A stretch of 64,000 bases of DNA from Rhodospirillales bacterium (GCA_947466085.1 CANIEC010000005.1:1-64000); one strand, 5' to 3'; positions 1 through 9,380 are shown, counted from the stretch's first letter. The notes: generated by a model not told the origin, from the letters alone. A program made the numbers and translations.

Positions 1-22
1 AGGACTTCCGCGAAATAGCCAT
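1..22 (-). CDS. Possible 5' end of a gene running off the left edge
   Basis: On the minus strand an ATG at 22-20 is preceded by GGAG about seven bases upstream and opens a reading frame (MAISRKS...) that leaves the window after seven codons. Nothing can be said about its product. It would place the AT-rich palindromic stretch at 31-102 directly in its promoter. Only the start context supports it, so it may be chance. Confidence 0.25.
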
Positions 23-30
23 GAACCGCT

Positions 31-102
31 CCATAACATTCCAAGGCATTTATATCTATTCTTTGGAATGTTATGGTGCAAGCAAATAATATTCTTTGGA
101 AT
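31..102. promoter_or_regulatory. AT-rich palindromic cluster, candidate operator/promoter region
   Basis: Positions 31-44 and 63-76 form a perfect 14-bp inverted repeat (CCATAACATTCCAA and its complement) around an 18-base spacer. The core TATTCTTTGGAAT recurs directly around 57-69 and 90-102. The stretch is strikingly AT-rich compared with the GC-rich surroundings. This looks like a multi-site operator for a dimeric regulator or the promoter of the gene entering at the left edge; a hairpin in RNA is the alternative. Confidence 0.45.
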
Positions 103-121
103 AGTTATTTGAGTCACATGC

Positions 122-178
122 AAGATCGCAGCTCACGCCCACGTGCCCCTTGCCCTGATTGTCAAGGAAGCGCGACCG
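122..178 (-). pseudogene. Degenerate 3' fragment of an AllA-like (ureidoglycolate lyase) gene
   Basis: Read on the minus strand this stretch encodes FLDNQGKGHVGVSCDLA, which matches FFDKQGKVHARVSCDLA of the intact AllA-like gene at 1767-2423 (its residues about 188-204). The nucleotide match covers about 54 positions with roughly nine differences by hand alignment; a two-base insertion near 172 breaks the frame. Nothing else of the gene is visible on either side. The SDR gene at 162-1097 ends inside the fragment, its last codons reading it in another frame, so a rearrangement probably joined the two. Confidence 0.55.
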
Positions 179-1097
179 GACGCCAGCCCTGAGAGATCGC
201 GCCCGCGAAGGCCGCGACCTCCTCCTGCCAGTCCTGGCGGTTGGAATCGGCCGAGCTCGCCGTCCTGCGGCCGGAGAAATCGAGATGCACGCCGGTGTCC
301 TGCGGGAACAGTCGGCCCGTGAGCAACAGCGCGTAGGTCGCCGCCGACCGGCGCGGCGTGCTGGCGCCCGGGATCGCCCGCGCCACCACCGGCAGAATCG
401 TCGACCACGCCCAGCGCTCCAGGGCGGAGCGATCGCGCGCCAGCCCCGTGCCCGGCATCAGGCCGGGATCGAAGGCGAACCAGCGCGGCCCACCCGCCGT
501 CGTGCTGCGCGCACGGGCATAGACATGCAGGATGGCGACGAGCTTGGACGTGGCGTAGCGGTCCAGACCCTGCTGCGTCTCGGACGCACCGCCGTCGAGT
601 TCTCCGCGCGCCACCCTTTCGATCCCCCGATAGAGGCCGCCCCTGAATCCGAACAGGCGGGCGGTGGCGCTGGCCGGGTCATGCGTGCCGCTCGCGGTGA
701 AGACGACCGGCGCGCCGCGCGCGAGGACCGGCAGCAGCCGTTCGATCAGCAGCGCATGCGCCAGCCAATTCGCCTGCAGGGTCTCCTCGTAGCCGTCGAC
801 GGTCATTCGCCGGCCCGCCACGTTCTGGATGCCGGCATTGGCGGCCAGCGAACCGATACGATCGCCGGCGAGACGGGTAATGACCACGTCGGCGAACGCG
901 ACCGTCGAGGCGAGCGAGGCGAGGTCGAGCGGCAGGATCTCGAGGCGGCCTACGTCGGCGAGGGCACGCAGTCCCGAGGCTTCGCCCGGCCGGCGGGCAC
1001 CGACGATGACCCGGTTCGCCGGGTCGGCGAGCAGCATGCGCACGAGTTCGAGGCCGATCCCCGATGTGCCGCCAGTGACGAGGTGGAGGACGGTCAT
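162..1097 (-). CDS. Short-chain dehydrogenase/reductase
   Basis: A 311-residue SDR-family NAD(P)-dependent oxidoreductase. The N-terminal cofactor motif TGGTSGIG is at residues 8-15, the NAG motif at 87-89, the catalytic Ser near 136 and YATSK at 181-185, so the catalytic set is complete. Size and the long insert after the Ser resemble the retinol dehydrogenase/WW-oxidoreductase-like branch; the substrate cannot be inferred. I chose the ATG at 1097 because it starts just ahead of the Rossmann strand; a second ATG at 1121 would add eight residues and overlap the TetR start. It is divergent from the TetR gene and probably its target. The last codons run into a remnant of an AllA-like gene. Confidence 0.85.
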   Translation of the reverse strand: MTVLHLVTGGTSGIGLELVRMLLADPANRVIVGARRPGEASGLRALADVGRLEILPLDLASLASTVAFADVVITRLAGDRIGSLAANAGIQNVAGRRMTVDGYEETLQANWLAHALLIERLLPVLARGAPVVFTASGTHDPASATARLFGFRGGLYRGIERVARGELDGGASETQQGLDRYATSKLVAILHVYARARSTTAGGPRWFAFDPGLMPGTGLARDRSALERWAWSTILPVVARAIPGASTPRRSAATYALLLTGRLFPQDTGVHLDFSGRRTASSADSNRQDWQEEVAAFAGAISQGWRPVALP

Positions 1098-1126
1098 TCT
1101 TTGACTCCGGCTGAGGTCCATTGAAA

Positions 1127-1792
1127 ATGGAAAGCAGGACGCTGACCGTCCATTCGCATCGGAGCCACGCCGTGCCGGCCACCCTGAAACCGCGCAAGAA
1201 GCCCCTCCAGGCCCGCTCCACCGTGACGGTGGATGCCATCGTCGAGGCGACCATTCGCATTCTGCGGCGGGACGGATGGGCGGCCTGCACGACGACGCGA
1301 ATAGCGATACTGGCCGGCGTCTCGGTCGGGTCCCTCTACCAGTACTTCCCGAACCGGAACGCGATTGCCGTCGAGATCGTCCGCCAGCGCACCCGCACCT
1401 ATCTCGACGCCGTCATGGCCGCCGACCTGTCAGGGGCTGCGTCGCCTGAAGAGGCCGTCGACGCCGCAATCGCCGCCTTCGTCGTCGAAAAACGTAAGGG
1501 CCTCGACGTCTCGCTCGCCCTGCGCGACGCGTTGCCTGAAGTGCAGGGGCGCCAGGCGATCATCGAGGAAGCGCGACGGTTCGTTCCCGCCCTTCAGGCC
1601 AAGCTCGCGGCGGTCGGCGCGGGGACTGCCGACACGATGCAACTCGCCGTGGCACTCGCCGCCGTGGAGGGTGCCGTCTGGGAGATGATGGCCCAGGACG
1701 AGGCCGCGATCGCGCGACCCGAGGCCATTGCCGCCCTGTCGAGAGTGTTCCGGGCCGCGGCGGGCTTCAGCCCTGCGGCAGGGGCACGTTGA
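1127..1792 (+). CDS. TetR/AcrR-family transcriptional regulator
   Basis: A 221-residue TetR-type repressor. The N-terminal helix-turn-helix is clear (ILAGVSVGSLYQYFPNRNAI, near residues 57-76), followed by a helical ligand-binding domain with no recognisable ligand signature. The start could be ATG 1127 or TTG 1121. It is divergent from the SDR gene with about 30 bases between start codons, so binding there would control both; self-regulation and control of the SDR are inferred from that layout. Its 3' end overlaps the convergent AllA-like gene by 26 bases. Confidence 0.85.
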   Translation: MESRTLTVHSHRSHAVPATLKPRKKPLQARSTVTVDAIVEATIRILRRDGWAACTTTRIAILAGVSVGSLYQYFPNRNAIAVEIVRQRTRTYLDAVMAADLSGAASPEEAVDAAIAAFVVEKRKGLDVSLALRDALPEVQGRQAIIEEARRFVPALQAKLAAVGAGTADTMQLAVALAAVEGAVWEMMAQDEAAIARPEAIAALSRVFRAAAGFSPAAGAR

Positions 1793-2423
1793 GCAGCACG
1801 CCGAATTCGCGCGCGAGATCGCAGCTCACGCGCGCGTGCACCTTGCCCTGCTTGTCGAAGAAGCGGCCGGTCTCGTTCACCGGAAAGACGCCTTCGTGCC
1901 AGATGCCGGGATGGATGTAGATGCCGAAGCTGCCGTCGGACCAGAAGGCCTTGAAGGTCTCGGGCTGGAGATCGTCGCCCGGCAGCGCGGCCGGCACGAC
2001 GAAGGGCTTGCCGTCGAGCGGCCAGAAGAGCTGCCCGCCGTCCGGGTGATAGTTGCAGTGCCATAGGAGCACGCGGCCCTGGCTGAGCTTCACCCCGGGC
2101 AGCACCGTCTCCGGCAGGTCGCGGAAGCCGATGACGTAGTGGCCGCCGACCGCCTCGTTGCGACCGATCAATTCGTTGCCGCGCCATTCGCAGGTGAAGA
2201 TGCCCTCGGTGGTACCGCCCTCGATGCCGGTGCCGGCGTCGAGCTTGCGCGACCCGTTGAGCGGCCACGGCACGATCTCGATCTTCTGCTTCTTCGGATC
2301 GCGCACGACCTCGCCATAGCCCTTGATCGTGTCGCGGTTGGCGCGGACCAGGGGAACGTCGAGCAGGCGCAGCCCGGCCGGAACGTCGGGATTGAGATAG
2401 TCGAAGACGACGCCGTCATGCAT
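1767..2423 (-). CDS. Ureidoglycolate lyase-like protein (AllA family)
   Basis: A 218-residue cupin-fold protein of the ureidoglycolate lyase (AllA) family, which splits ureidoglycolate to glyoxylate and urea in allantoin/purine breakdown. The diagnostic stretch is IHPGIWHEGVFPV near residues 170-182. It is longer than E. coli AllA (about 160 residues), having an N-terminal extension, so a related activity is possible. AGGGA precedes the ATG at 2423. It follows lysK on the same strand after 11 bases and may be cotranscribed. No other allantoin gene is nearby. A frame-broken scrap of the same family lies at 122-178. Confidence 0.75.
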   Translation of the reverse strand: MHDGVVFDYLNPDVPAGLRLLDVPLVRANRDTIKGYGEVVRDPKKQKIEIVPWPLNGSRKLDAGTGIEGGTTEGIFTCEWRGNELIGRNEAVGGHYVIGFRDLPETVLPGVKLSQGRVLLWHCNYHPDGGQLFWPLDGKPFVVPAALPGDDLQPETFKAFWSDGSFGIYIHPGIWHEGVFPVNETGRFFDKQGKVHARVSCDLAREFGVLLNVPLPQG

Positions 2424-2434
2424 GTCGCTGGTCC

Positions 2435-4036
2435 CTACGCTGCCTTGCCCAGATCCTCGCCGGCCAGCGCGCGTTCGATCAGCTTCACGACATTATCGCG
2501 GCCATAGAGCTTGATGAAGGCGCCCATGCGCGGCCCCTGCTCGCTGCCGAGCAGCACCTCGTAGAGCGTCTTGAACCACAGCCGCAGCTCTTCCTTGGCG
2601 AAGTGGCGCTTGCCCGCCTCGTAGACCTCGTCCTGGATGACTTCCGCCGTCGCGTCCTCGGGCATCTTGCATAGAGTCTCGAGCAGGTCCTGCAGCGCCA
2701 GCTGTTCGCGTTCGGTGGGCAGGCGGAACTTCTTCGAGGACTTCACAAAGTCCTGGTAGTAGGCGACCGCGCCGGCGAGCAGCCGGTCGAGATAGGGAGC
2801 GTTCTCCGGCGTGGCGCCCGGCACGTAGCGGCGCAGATACTGCCAGAGAACGTCCTTGTCCTCGGTATTGGCGACACCAGCGAGGTTGAGCAGCATGCCG
2901 AAGGTGACACCGGCCGCGGAATTGGCGGGGGCGGCGCCGTCATGGATGTGCCAGGCCGGATTCTCCAGCGCGCGGGCGGGCTCTTCCTTGGGCAGCTTCT
3001 CGACCAGCGAGAGATAGTCGTCGATGGCGCGCGGGATCACGTCGAAATGCAGGCGCTTCGCGCGCCGCGGCTGCTGGTGCATGTAGAGCGACAGCGATTC
3101 GGGCGAGGCATAGCGCAGCCATTCCTCGACCGAGAGGCCGTTGCCCTTGGACTTGGAGATCTTCTTGCCTTCCTCGTCGAGGAAGAGCTCGTAGTTGAAG
3201 CCCTCCGGCGGCTTGCCGCCCAGGATGCGCACGATCTTGGCGGAGAGTTCGGCCGATGGAATCAAATCCTTGCCGTACATCTCGTAGTCGACATCGAGTG
3301 CGAACCAGCGGCCGGCCCAGTCGGCCTTCCATTGCAGCTTGACGTTGCCACCGGTGACCGGCGTCTCGACCATCGAGCCGTCCTCGTCGCGATAGACGAT
3401 CGTGCCGGCATCGGCGTCGGTCTTGATCACCGGCGCCTGCAGCACGCGGCCGGTCTTCGCCGAGATCGGCAGGAAGATCGAGTAGGTCGCGCGGCGCTCC
3501 TCGCCCAGCGTCGGCAGCATGACCGCCTGGACTTCGTCGTAGTGCCGGAGCATGGCGAGCAGCATCTTGTCGAAGCGGCCCGACTTGTACCACTCGGTCG
3601 CCGACTGGAACTCGTATTCGAAGCCGAACGAATCGAGGAAGGCGCGCAGGCGCGCATTGTTCGCCGCGCCGAAGCTAGGATGCTCGTTGCTGAAGGGATC
3701 GGGCACGGACGTCAGCGGCTTGCCGATATGAGCCGCCAGCATCTCCTTGTTCGGCACGTTGTCCGGCACCTTGCGCAGGCCGTCCATGTCGTCGGAGAAG
3801 CAGAACAGCCGCGCCGGAACGTCGGACAGGCGGCGAAAGGCCTGGCGCACCATGGTCGTGCGCACGACCTCGCCGAAGGTGCCGATATGCGGCAGGCCCG
3901 ACGGACCGTAGCCGGTCTCGAACAGCACATAGCCTTTCGCGGGCGCCGTGCCGCCGGTGCGGGCGACGAGCTTGCGGGCTTCTTCAAACGGCCACGCGCG
4001 CGCGGCCTCGGCAAGGGTACGATCGATCTGGGACAT
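2435..4036 (-). CDS. lysK: Lysyl-tRNA synthetase, class I
   Basis: A 533-residue class I LysRS, charging tRNA-Lys with lysine in the cytoplasm. The HIGH-equivalent PHIGTFGE is near residues 49-56 and the KMSKS-equivalent KISKSKGNG near residue 290. The length is normal for the family. Class I LysRS occurs in archaea, spirochaetes and alphaproteobacteria in place of the class II enzyme and is a useful lineage marker here. The ATG at 4036 faces the MFS gene across about 70 bases. Confidence 0.97.
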   Translation of the reverse strand: MSQIDRTLAEAARAWPFEEARKLVARTGGTAPAKGYVLFETGYGPSGLPHIGTFGEVVRTTMVRQAFRRLSDVPARLFCFSDDMDGLRKVPDNVPNKEMLAAHIGKPLTSVPDPFSNEHPSFGAANNARLRAFLDSFGFEYEFQSATEWYKSGRFDKMLLAMLRHYDEVQAVMLPTLGEERRATYSIFLPISAKTGRVLQAPVIKTDADAGTIVYRDEDGSMVETPVTGGNVKLQWKADWAGRWFALDVDYEMYGKDLIPSAELSAKIVRILGGKPPEGFNYELFLDEEGKKISKSKGNGLSVEEWLRYASPESLSLYMHQQPRRAKRLHFDVIPRAIDDYLSLVEKLPKEEPARALENPAWHIHDGAAPANSAAGVTFGMLLNLAGVANTEDKDVLWQYLRRYVPGATPENAPYLDRLLAGAVAYYQDFVKSSKKFRLPTEREQLALQDLLETLCKMPEDATAEVIQDEVYEAGKRHFAKEELRLWFKTLYEVLLGSEQGPRMGAFIKLYGRDNVVKLIERALAGEDLGKAA

Positions 4037-4106
4037 GGGTCGGGCAACCTAGGTGCGAGGGCCATTTGCGTCAATTGCAGCGGCACCCCAAACTGCGGCG
4101 CCTGCA

Positions 4107-5270
4107 ATGAACAAACGTGCACTCTCGCTCAGTTTCGGCGGCCTGCTGGCGTTGGCGGCCGGTATCGGCGCCGGCCGCTTCGTCTATACGCCGATCCTGC
4201 CGGCCATGGTCGAGGCCTTGTCGCTCACCAAGGCGCAGGCCGGGCTGATCGCGTCGGCGAACTTCCTGGGCTACCTCGCGGGCGCGCTGCTGGCGGCCGT
4301 GCGCCTGCCGGGCTCGCGCCGCTTCTGGCTGCTGGCTTCCCTCGCGGTGACTGCGATATGCCTCTCCGGCATGGGCGTTGCGACCGCGATGCCGGTCTTC
4401 ATCGGCCTGCGTCTCGTGGCCGGAGCGGCGAGCGCCTTCGCGCTGATCTTCAGCTCCGCCCTCGTCCTCGACCGGTTGAGCGCCGCGGGCCACGGTGCGC
4501 TCTCCGCCGTGCATTTCGCGGGCGTCGGCGTCGGCATCTCCGTCTCGGCAATCATCGTTGCAGTTCTGCTCCAGCTGGGCGCCGCCTGGAGCATGCTGTG
4601 GCACGCGAGTGCGGTGTTTGCCGTCGCAGCGGGTTTCGCCGTCGCCTGGCTGATGCCGCCCGACGAGACGGCGGCGCAGACGACGAAACGTCCCGCCGAC
4701 ATGCGCCTGTCCGCCGACTTCGTGGCACTTCTTCTCGCCTACGGGCTGTTCGGCTTCGGCTACGTCATCACCGCAACCTTCATTGTCGACATGGTGCGCG
4801 GAACTTCGTCGATCGCCCCTCTCGAACCCTACATCTGGCTTCTGTTCGGCCTCTGCGCCGTCCCCTCGGTGGCGCTGTGGACGGCACTTGGCCGGCGCTG
4901 GGGCGTCCTTCGCATCTACGCCGTAGCCTGTATCGTCGAGGCGGCGGGCGTCGCAGCCAGTGCGCTGTGGCTGCATCCGATCAGCATCGTGATCTCAGCG
5001 GTGTTCGTGGGTGGTACTTTCGTAAGCCTGACGGCACTCGGCCTCGTCGCCACACGTTCGAGCGGCAGCGATCCGCGTGGACGCATCGCGCTGATGACGG
5101 TCTCGTTCAGCATCGGCCAAATCCTGGGACCGGCCTTCGCGGGCTACGTCTACGACGCCACGGGCAGTCTCGCGATGCCGCTGCTGGCCGCCGTCGGTGC
5201 GCTCATGCTGGCCGCCATCCTCTCGCTGATGGCAGACGCCAGACGCCGTGCGCTCAGCCCTTCCAGGTGA
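4107..5270 (+). CDS. MFS transporter, YbfB/YjiJ-like
   Basis: A 387-residue inner-membrane carrier with twelve predicted hydrophobic segments. The opening GGLLALAAGIGAGRFVYTPILP is typical of the YbfB/YjiJ family of major facilitator proteins, whose substrates are largely unknown. The ATG at 4107 begins just before the first membrane helix; a GTG at 4053 in the same frame would add an unlikely leader. The end overlaps the convergent hydroxylase gene by 17 bases. Substrate unknown. Confidence 0.85.
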   Translation: MNKRALSLSFGGLLALAAGIGAGRFVYTPILPAMVEALSLTKAQAGLIASANFLGYLAGALLAAVRLPGSRRFWLLASLAVTAICLSGMGVATAMPVFIGLRLVAGAASAFALIFSSALVLDRLSAAGHGALSAVHFAGVGVGISVSAIIVAVLLQLGAAWSMLWHASAVFAVAAGFAVAWLMPPDETAAQTTKRPADMRLSADFVALLLAYGLFGFGYVITATFIVDMVRGTSSIAPLEPYIWLLFGLCAVPSVALWTALGRRWGVLRIYAVACIVEAAGVAASALWLHPISIVISAVFVGGTFVSLTALGLVATRSSGSDPRGRIALMTVSFSIGQILGPAFAGYVYDATGSLAMPLLAAVGALMLAAILSLMADARRRALSPSR

Positions 5271-6405
5271 AGGGGAAGAGCTGCTGGCGCACGAAGCCGT
5301 TGGGCATGTAGTCGCCCAGCACGCCGTACTTGCCGGGGAACCGGCGGTCGGATTTCACCGCGGTGCCAAAGATATAGTCGATGAAAGCGAAGTGAGCGGC
5401 GTAGTTGCGGTCGATCGCCTCTCGCTCGGAACTGTGATGCCAGTGGTGGAAGTCGGGCGTCACGATCAGCCACTTCAGCGGCGCCTTGCCGAAGATCGCC
5501 GGCAGCCGGACGTTGGCGTGGTTGAACACCGCCTGGAAACCCACGATCACGATATAGACGTCGGTGACGGCCTGGCTGAAACCCATCACGTAGAGCACGC
5601 CGAGAATAGAGACGCGTGTCATCAGGAGCTCGAAGAGATGAAGGCGCGAGCCCGCCATCCAGTCCATGTACTCGGCGCTGTGATGCACGGCATGGAAGCG
5701 CCACAGGAATGGAATTTCGTGATAGGCGCGGTGCGTCCAGTACTGCACGAGGTCGGCCACCAGCAGGACGAGGAAGAGCGCGGCGAAGAATGGCAGACCG
5801 CCCACCCATTTCTGCAGAGGGTCCCAGACCATCCAGCCGAACAGGCGATGGATGGCGAAGTTCACGATCAACAGCGCCAGTCCGACGAGCAGATGATTCA
5901 CGATGAAATGCGTGAAGTCGGTCTGCCAGCCCGGCCGGAACACGGGCTGGTCGCGATGTAGCGGCACCACCTTCTCGATCAGGATGAAAATCATGCTTGA
6001 GCCCAGCAGGTCGAGGATGAACCAGTCGAGGCCGACATAGGGCGTGTTGTCGGGAAAGTCGGCGACGGGGACGCGATGGCCGCCCATTGCCGCGGCCAGC
6101 GCGATCAGGCCCAGTGCCGTCGCATTCAGCCAGCGATTACGGCGCTGGACCAGGTTGGCGATCGCCATGCCGCCCGCGATCACCATGCCCACCAGCAACA
6201 CCTGGCGCAGCAGCCCCACATCGTACTTCTTGCGCAGGTCCGGCGTGGTCAAATACTCCGGGAAATGGAAGGCGAGCACCGCCAGCACGGCAAGCCCCCC
6301 CAGAGTGAGGGCGATGATGCCGGTGATCTTGCCCTTGCCCACTTGCAGGGCGCCGGACTGGTGGAAGACGGCGGTGGTCTTCCGGATGACGGGCGGTGGT
6401 TTCAT
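5254..6405 (-). CDS. Sterol desaturase/fatty acid hydroxylase family membrane enzyme
   Basis: A 383-residue integral membrane di-iron enzyme. The family's histidine boxes are present: HRAYH, FHAVHHS and HHWHH, with further His residues (NHAN) between, set in a C-terminal half after five or six hydrophobic segments. Such enzymes hydroxylate or desaturate lipids, sterols or carotenoids; the substrate cannot be told. The ATG at 6405 is preceded by AAGGTC; an upstream ATG at 6426 is less likely. It is divergent from the helicase gene. Confidence 0.85.
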   Translation of the reverse strand: MKPPPVIRKTTAVFHQSGALQVGKGKITGIIALTLGGLAVLAVLAFHFPEYLTTPDLRKKYDVGLLRQVLLVGMVIAGGMAIANLVQRRNRWLNATALGLIALAAAMGGHRVPVADFPDNTPYVGLDWFILDLLGSSMIFILIEKVVPLHRDQPVFRPGWQTDFTHFIVNHLLVGLALLIVNFAIHRLFGWMVWDPLQKWVGGLPFFAALFLVLLVADLVQYWTHRAYHEIPFLWRFHAVHHSAEYMDWMAGSRLHLFELLMTRVSILGVLYVMGFSQAVTDVYIVIVGFQAVFNHANVRLPAIFGKAPLKWLIVTPDFHHWHHSSEREAIDRNYAAHFAFIDYIFGTAVKSDRRFPGKYGVLGDYMPNGFVRQQLFPFTWKG

Positions 6406-6472
6406 TGAGCATGACCTTAAGTGCAACTGACGGTCGCTGCATCGGGCATTTGCGCTGTGCTATTCACGGCCG

Positions 6473-9253
6473 GTGACAATCACCGCGACCTCTTCCTGGC
6501 CGGCCCTGGTCGCGACTGCCCGCGGCGCGCTCTGGCGCGCGCCCGACGGAACGCTGGAGCGTCTGACCGGCACCAATGCAGGGGCCCGGGCGGCCGGTAG
6601 CCCGCCACTGGTCTGCCATGCCCCCGCCGTGGCGGCGCGGCTCGGGCTTGAGGAGATTGCGGCACACGACCTGCTCGAACTCTTCGCCTTCGTGCGGCCG
6701 GCGGTCTTTTGCCTGCCTACAGTACGCGGCCTGTGCGAGACGCTCGGCCTGCAAGTCCCCTCGACGCCGGAGCAGGAGGCGGCGGCCCTGCCTGCGATCG
6801 CCGGCTCTCTGCTCGACGAACTCGACGACATGGCAGCGCTGGCCTCGCCCGAACTGAAGGAAACGGCGCTCGCCATGGCCCGTGGTCTCTGGAGCTGGGG
6901 CGAGGCGGTGCTGACCACGCTCGGCATCGACCCGGTTGGCCGCAAAGCGCGCCCGGGCGCCGGCCTCGATATCTGGAAGAGCCTGCCCGTGTGGGAGGAG
7001 CCGCCGCCGGCGCCCCCGCCGGGCAGCCAGCCGGTCGAACCGCGCGAGGCGCGATTGCGACTGGCCCATCTCGTTTCGGCCGGCGCCAACATGGCCGAGG
7101 CGCGCCCGACCCAGAGCGACTATGCCTCGGCCGCCAGCGAGGCCTTCGCGCCGCGCGAGGAAGAAGGCAAACCCCATGTCGTGCTGGTCGAGGCCGGCAC
7201 CGGCGTCGGCAAGACCCTGGGCTATGTCGCACCGGCCAGCCTGTGGGCCGAGAAGAACGGCGCGCCGGTCTGGATCTCGACCTACACGCGCAACCTGCAG
7301 CGCCAGATCGACAACGAGCTCGACCGGCTGCACCGCGACTCGGCGGAGAAGCGTCGCCGTGTCGTCATCCGCAAGGGCCGCGAGAACTATCTCTGTTTGC
7401 TGAACTTCCAGGAGGCGGCAATGCGCACCGTCCTGGTGCCGGAGAACGCGGTCGGTCTCGGCCTGCTGGCGCGCTGGGCGCTGGCCAGCCGCGACGGCGA
7501 CATGCTCGGCGGCGACCTGCCGGCCTGGCTGCTCGACCTGGTGGGCCGCAGCCGCGTGCAACGGCTGGCCGACCGGCGTGGCGAGTGCATCTACTCGGCC
7601 TGCGAACATTATCGGAAGTGCTACGTCGAACGCACGATCCGCCGCGCGCGCCAGGCCGACATCGTCATCGCCAATCATGCGCTGGTGATGATCCAGGCAG
7701 CGATGGGCGGGCTCGACGACGGCACGCGGCCGCTGCGCTACGTGTTCGACGAGGGCCATCACCTGTTCGATGCGGCGGACGGTGCGTTCGGCGCGCATCT
7801 GAGCGGCGTCGAGGCGTCGGACCTGCGCCGCTGGCTGCTCGGCGCGGAAGGACGGCGCGGCAGCCGCGCCCGCGGGCTGGAGCGCCGCGTCACCGACCTG
7901 CTCGGCGAGGATGTCGAGGCACAGAATGCCTTGCGTCGCCTGCTCGATCTCGCGCAACAGCTTCCCTCGACCAACTGGCAGACACGGCTGGCCGACGGCA
8001 CGGTGCTGGGCCCCACCGAGGAATTCCTCGCGCTGGTGCGCCAGCAGGTGCGCGCGCGCTCGGCCGGTGATGACCAGGGGTTCGGCCAGGAATGCGACGT
8101 GCGACCGCTCAATCCCGGCCTGGTCGAAGCGGCCGATCAGCTCGCCGAGGCGCTGGAGAAGATGCTGCAGCCGGTACGCCGGCTGCGCCAGGCGCTGCGC
8201 GCCAAGCTCGAAGGCGAGGCCGACAAGCTCGATTCCGGTCAGCGCGCGCGCATCGAAGGCGTGGCGCGGTCGCTCACCAACCGCTGCGAGCTGACGCTCG
8301 AATCCTGGCGTGCGATGCTGCGCGGCCTGCACAACGATCCCGATCCCGCCTTCGTCGACTGGTTCGCCGTCGAACGCGTACAGGGCCGCGAATACGACGT
8401 CGGCATGCATCGCCACTATCTCGATCCGGCCGAGCCGTTCGTGAATTCGGTGATCCGGCCGGCGCATGGCGCGGTGATCACCTCGGCGACCTTGCGCGAC
8501 TCGCTCGGCGTGCCGCAAGCGGCCAACGACGAGGACGTTGCGGCGCAGGCGGATTGGACGGTTGCCGAGGCGCGCACCGGCACGCGGCATCTCGCAGCGC
8601 CGGCGATGCGCGCGGCCATGGCCTCGCCGTTCGACTATGCGAACGCGACCAAGGTTCTGGTCGTGAAGGACGTCAAGCGCGACGATGCCGAACAGGTGGC
8701 GGCAGCCTATCGCGAACTCTTCCTCGCGTCGGGCGGCGGCGCGCTGGGGCTCTTCACCGCCATCGGCCGCCTGCGCGCCGTGCACCAGCGCATCGCGCCG
8801 GTGCTGGAGGAGGCCGGACTGCCGCTCTACGCCCAGCATGTGGGCGGTATGGATGCCGCAACCCTGGTCGATATCTTCCGCGCCGAGGAGCATTCGTGCC
8901 TGCTCGGCACGGATGCCGTGCGCGACGGTGTCGACGTGCCAGGACGGTCGCTGCGGCTGATCGTGTTCGATCGCGTACCCTGGCCGCGGCCCGATATTCT
9001 TCACCGCGCCCGCAAGGCGCACTGGAAGGCGGCCGGCGCGGGCGCCAACGGCTACGACGACATGCTGGCGAGGCTGCGGCTGAAGCAGGCTTATGGACGA
9101 CTGATCCGTCGCGCCGACGATCGCGGCGTCTTCGTGATGCTCGATTCGCGTTTGCCCAGTCGGTTGCTCAGTGCCTTTCCGCAAGGTGTGACCGTCGAAC
9201 GCGTCGGGCTGGCCGACGCGGTGGCCGAAACGAGGCGGTTTCTGGAGAGCTGA
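6473..9253 (+). CDS. DinG/YoaA-type ATP-dependent DNA helicase with Fe-S cluster
   Basis: A 926-residue superfamily 2 helicase of the XPD/DinG group, likely acting in repair or resolving structured DNA. Walker A (EAGTGVGKT) is near residues 240-248. Four cysteines around residues 372-388 (including GECIYSACEHYRKC) fit the Fe-S domain and precede IVIANHALV. The Walker B box DEGHH is near residue 425, and C-terminal motifs include LLGTDAVRDGVDVPG and an RLIRR arginine motif. The first 230 residues carry no motif I recognise. The start is a GTG at 6473 without an obvious ribosome site; a later start is possible. Confidence 0.9.
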   Translation: MTITATSSWPALVATARGALWRAPDGTLERLTGTNAGARAAGSPPLVCHAPAVAARLGLEEIAAHDLLELFAFVRPAVFCLPTVRGLCETLGLQVPSTPEQEAAALPAIAGSLLDELDDMAALASPELKETALAMARGLWSWGEAVLTTLGIDPVGRKARPGAGLDIWKSLPVWEEPPPAPPPGSQPVEPREARLRLAHLVSAGANMAEARPTQSDYASAASEAFAPREEEGKPHVVLVEAGTGVGKTLGYVAPASLWAEKNGAPVWISTYTRNLQRQIDNELDRLHRDSAEKRRRVVIRKGRENYLCLLNFQEAAMRTVLVPENAVGLGLLARWALASRDGDMLGGDLPAWLLDLVGRSRVQRLADRRGECIYSACEHYRKCYVERTIRRARQADIVIANHALVMIQAAMGGLDDGTRPLRYVFDEGHHLFDAADGAFGAHLSGVEASDLRRWLLGAEGRRGSRARGLERRVTDLLGEDVEAQNALRRLLDLAQQLPSTNWQTRLADGTVLGPTEEFLALVRQQVRARSAGDDQGFGQECDVRPLNPGLVEAADQLAEALEKMLQPVRRLRQALRAKLEGEADKLDSGQRARIEGVARSLTNRCELTLESWRAMLRGLHNDPDPAFVDWFAVERVQGREYDVGMHRHYLDPAEPFVNSVIRPAHGAVITSATLRDSLGVPQAANDEDVAAQADWTVAEARTGTRHLAAPAMRAAMASPFDYANATKVLVVKDVKRDDAEQVAAAYRELFLASGGGALGLFTAIGRLRAVHQRIAPVLEEAGLPLYAQHVGGMDAATLVDIFRAEEHSCLLGTDAVRDGVDVPGRSLRLIVFDRVPWPRPDILHRARKAHWKAAGAGANGYDDMLARLRLKQAYGRLIRRADDRGVFVMLDSRLPSRLLSAFPQGVTVERVGLADAVAETRRFLES

Positions 9254-9380
9254 GATCGCCGCGACGATCGCTGCGACAGGCTGTTTGGCACAGGCACGAC
9301 CGCCGGCGCCGTCGGGTTTGGGTGACGTCTCCGGCGGCGCTACGGGCACGACCCGCTGGTCGTCTACTTCGGGATGAGGC

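Noticed and set aside
2942-5311. 789-residue plus-strand frame across lysK and the MFS gene
   Set aside because: It is antisense to lysK then out of frame with the MFS carrier, which has clear family sequence in another frame.
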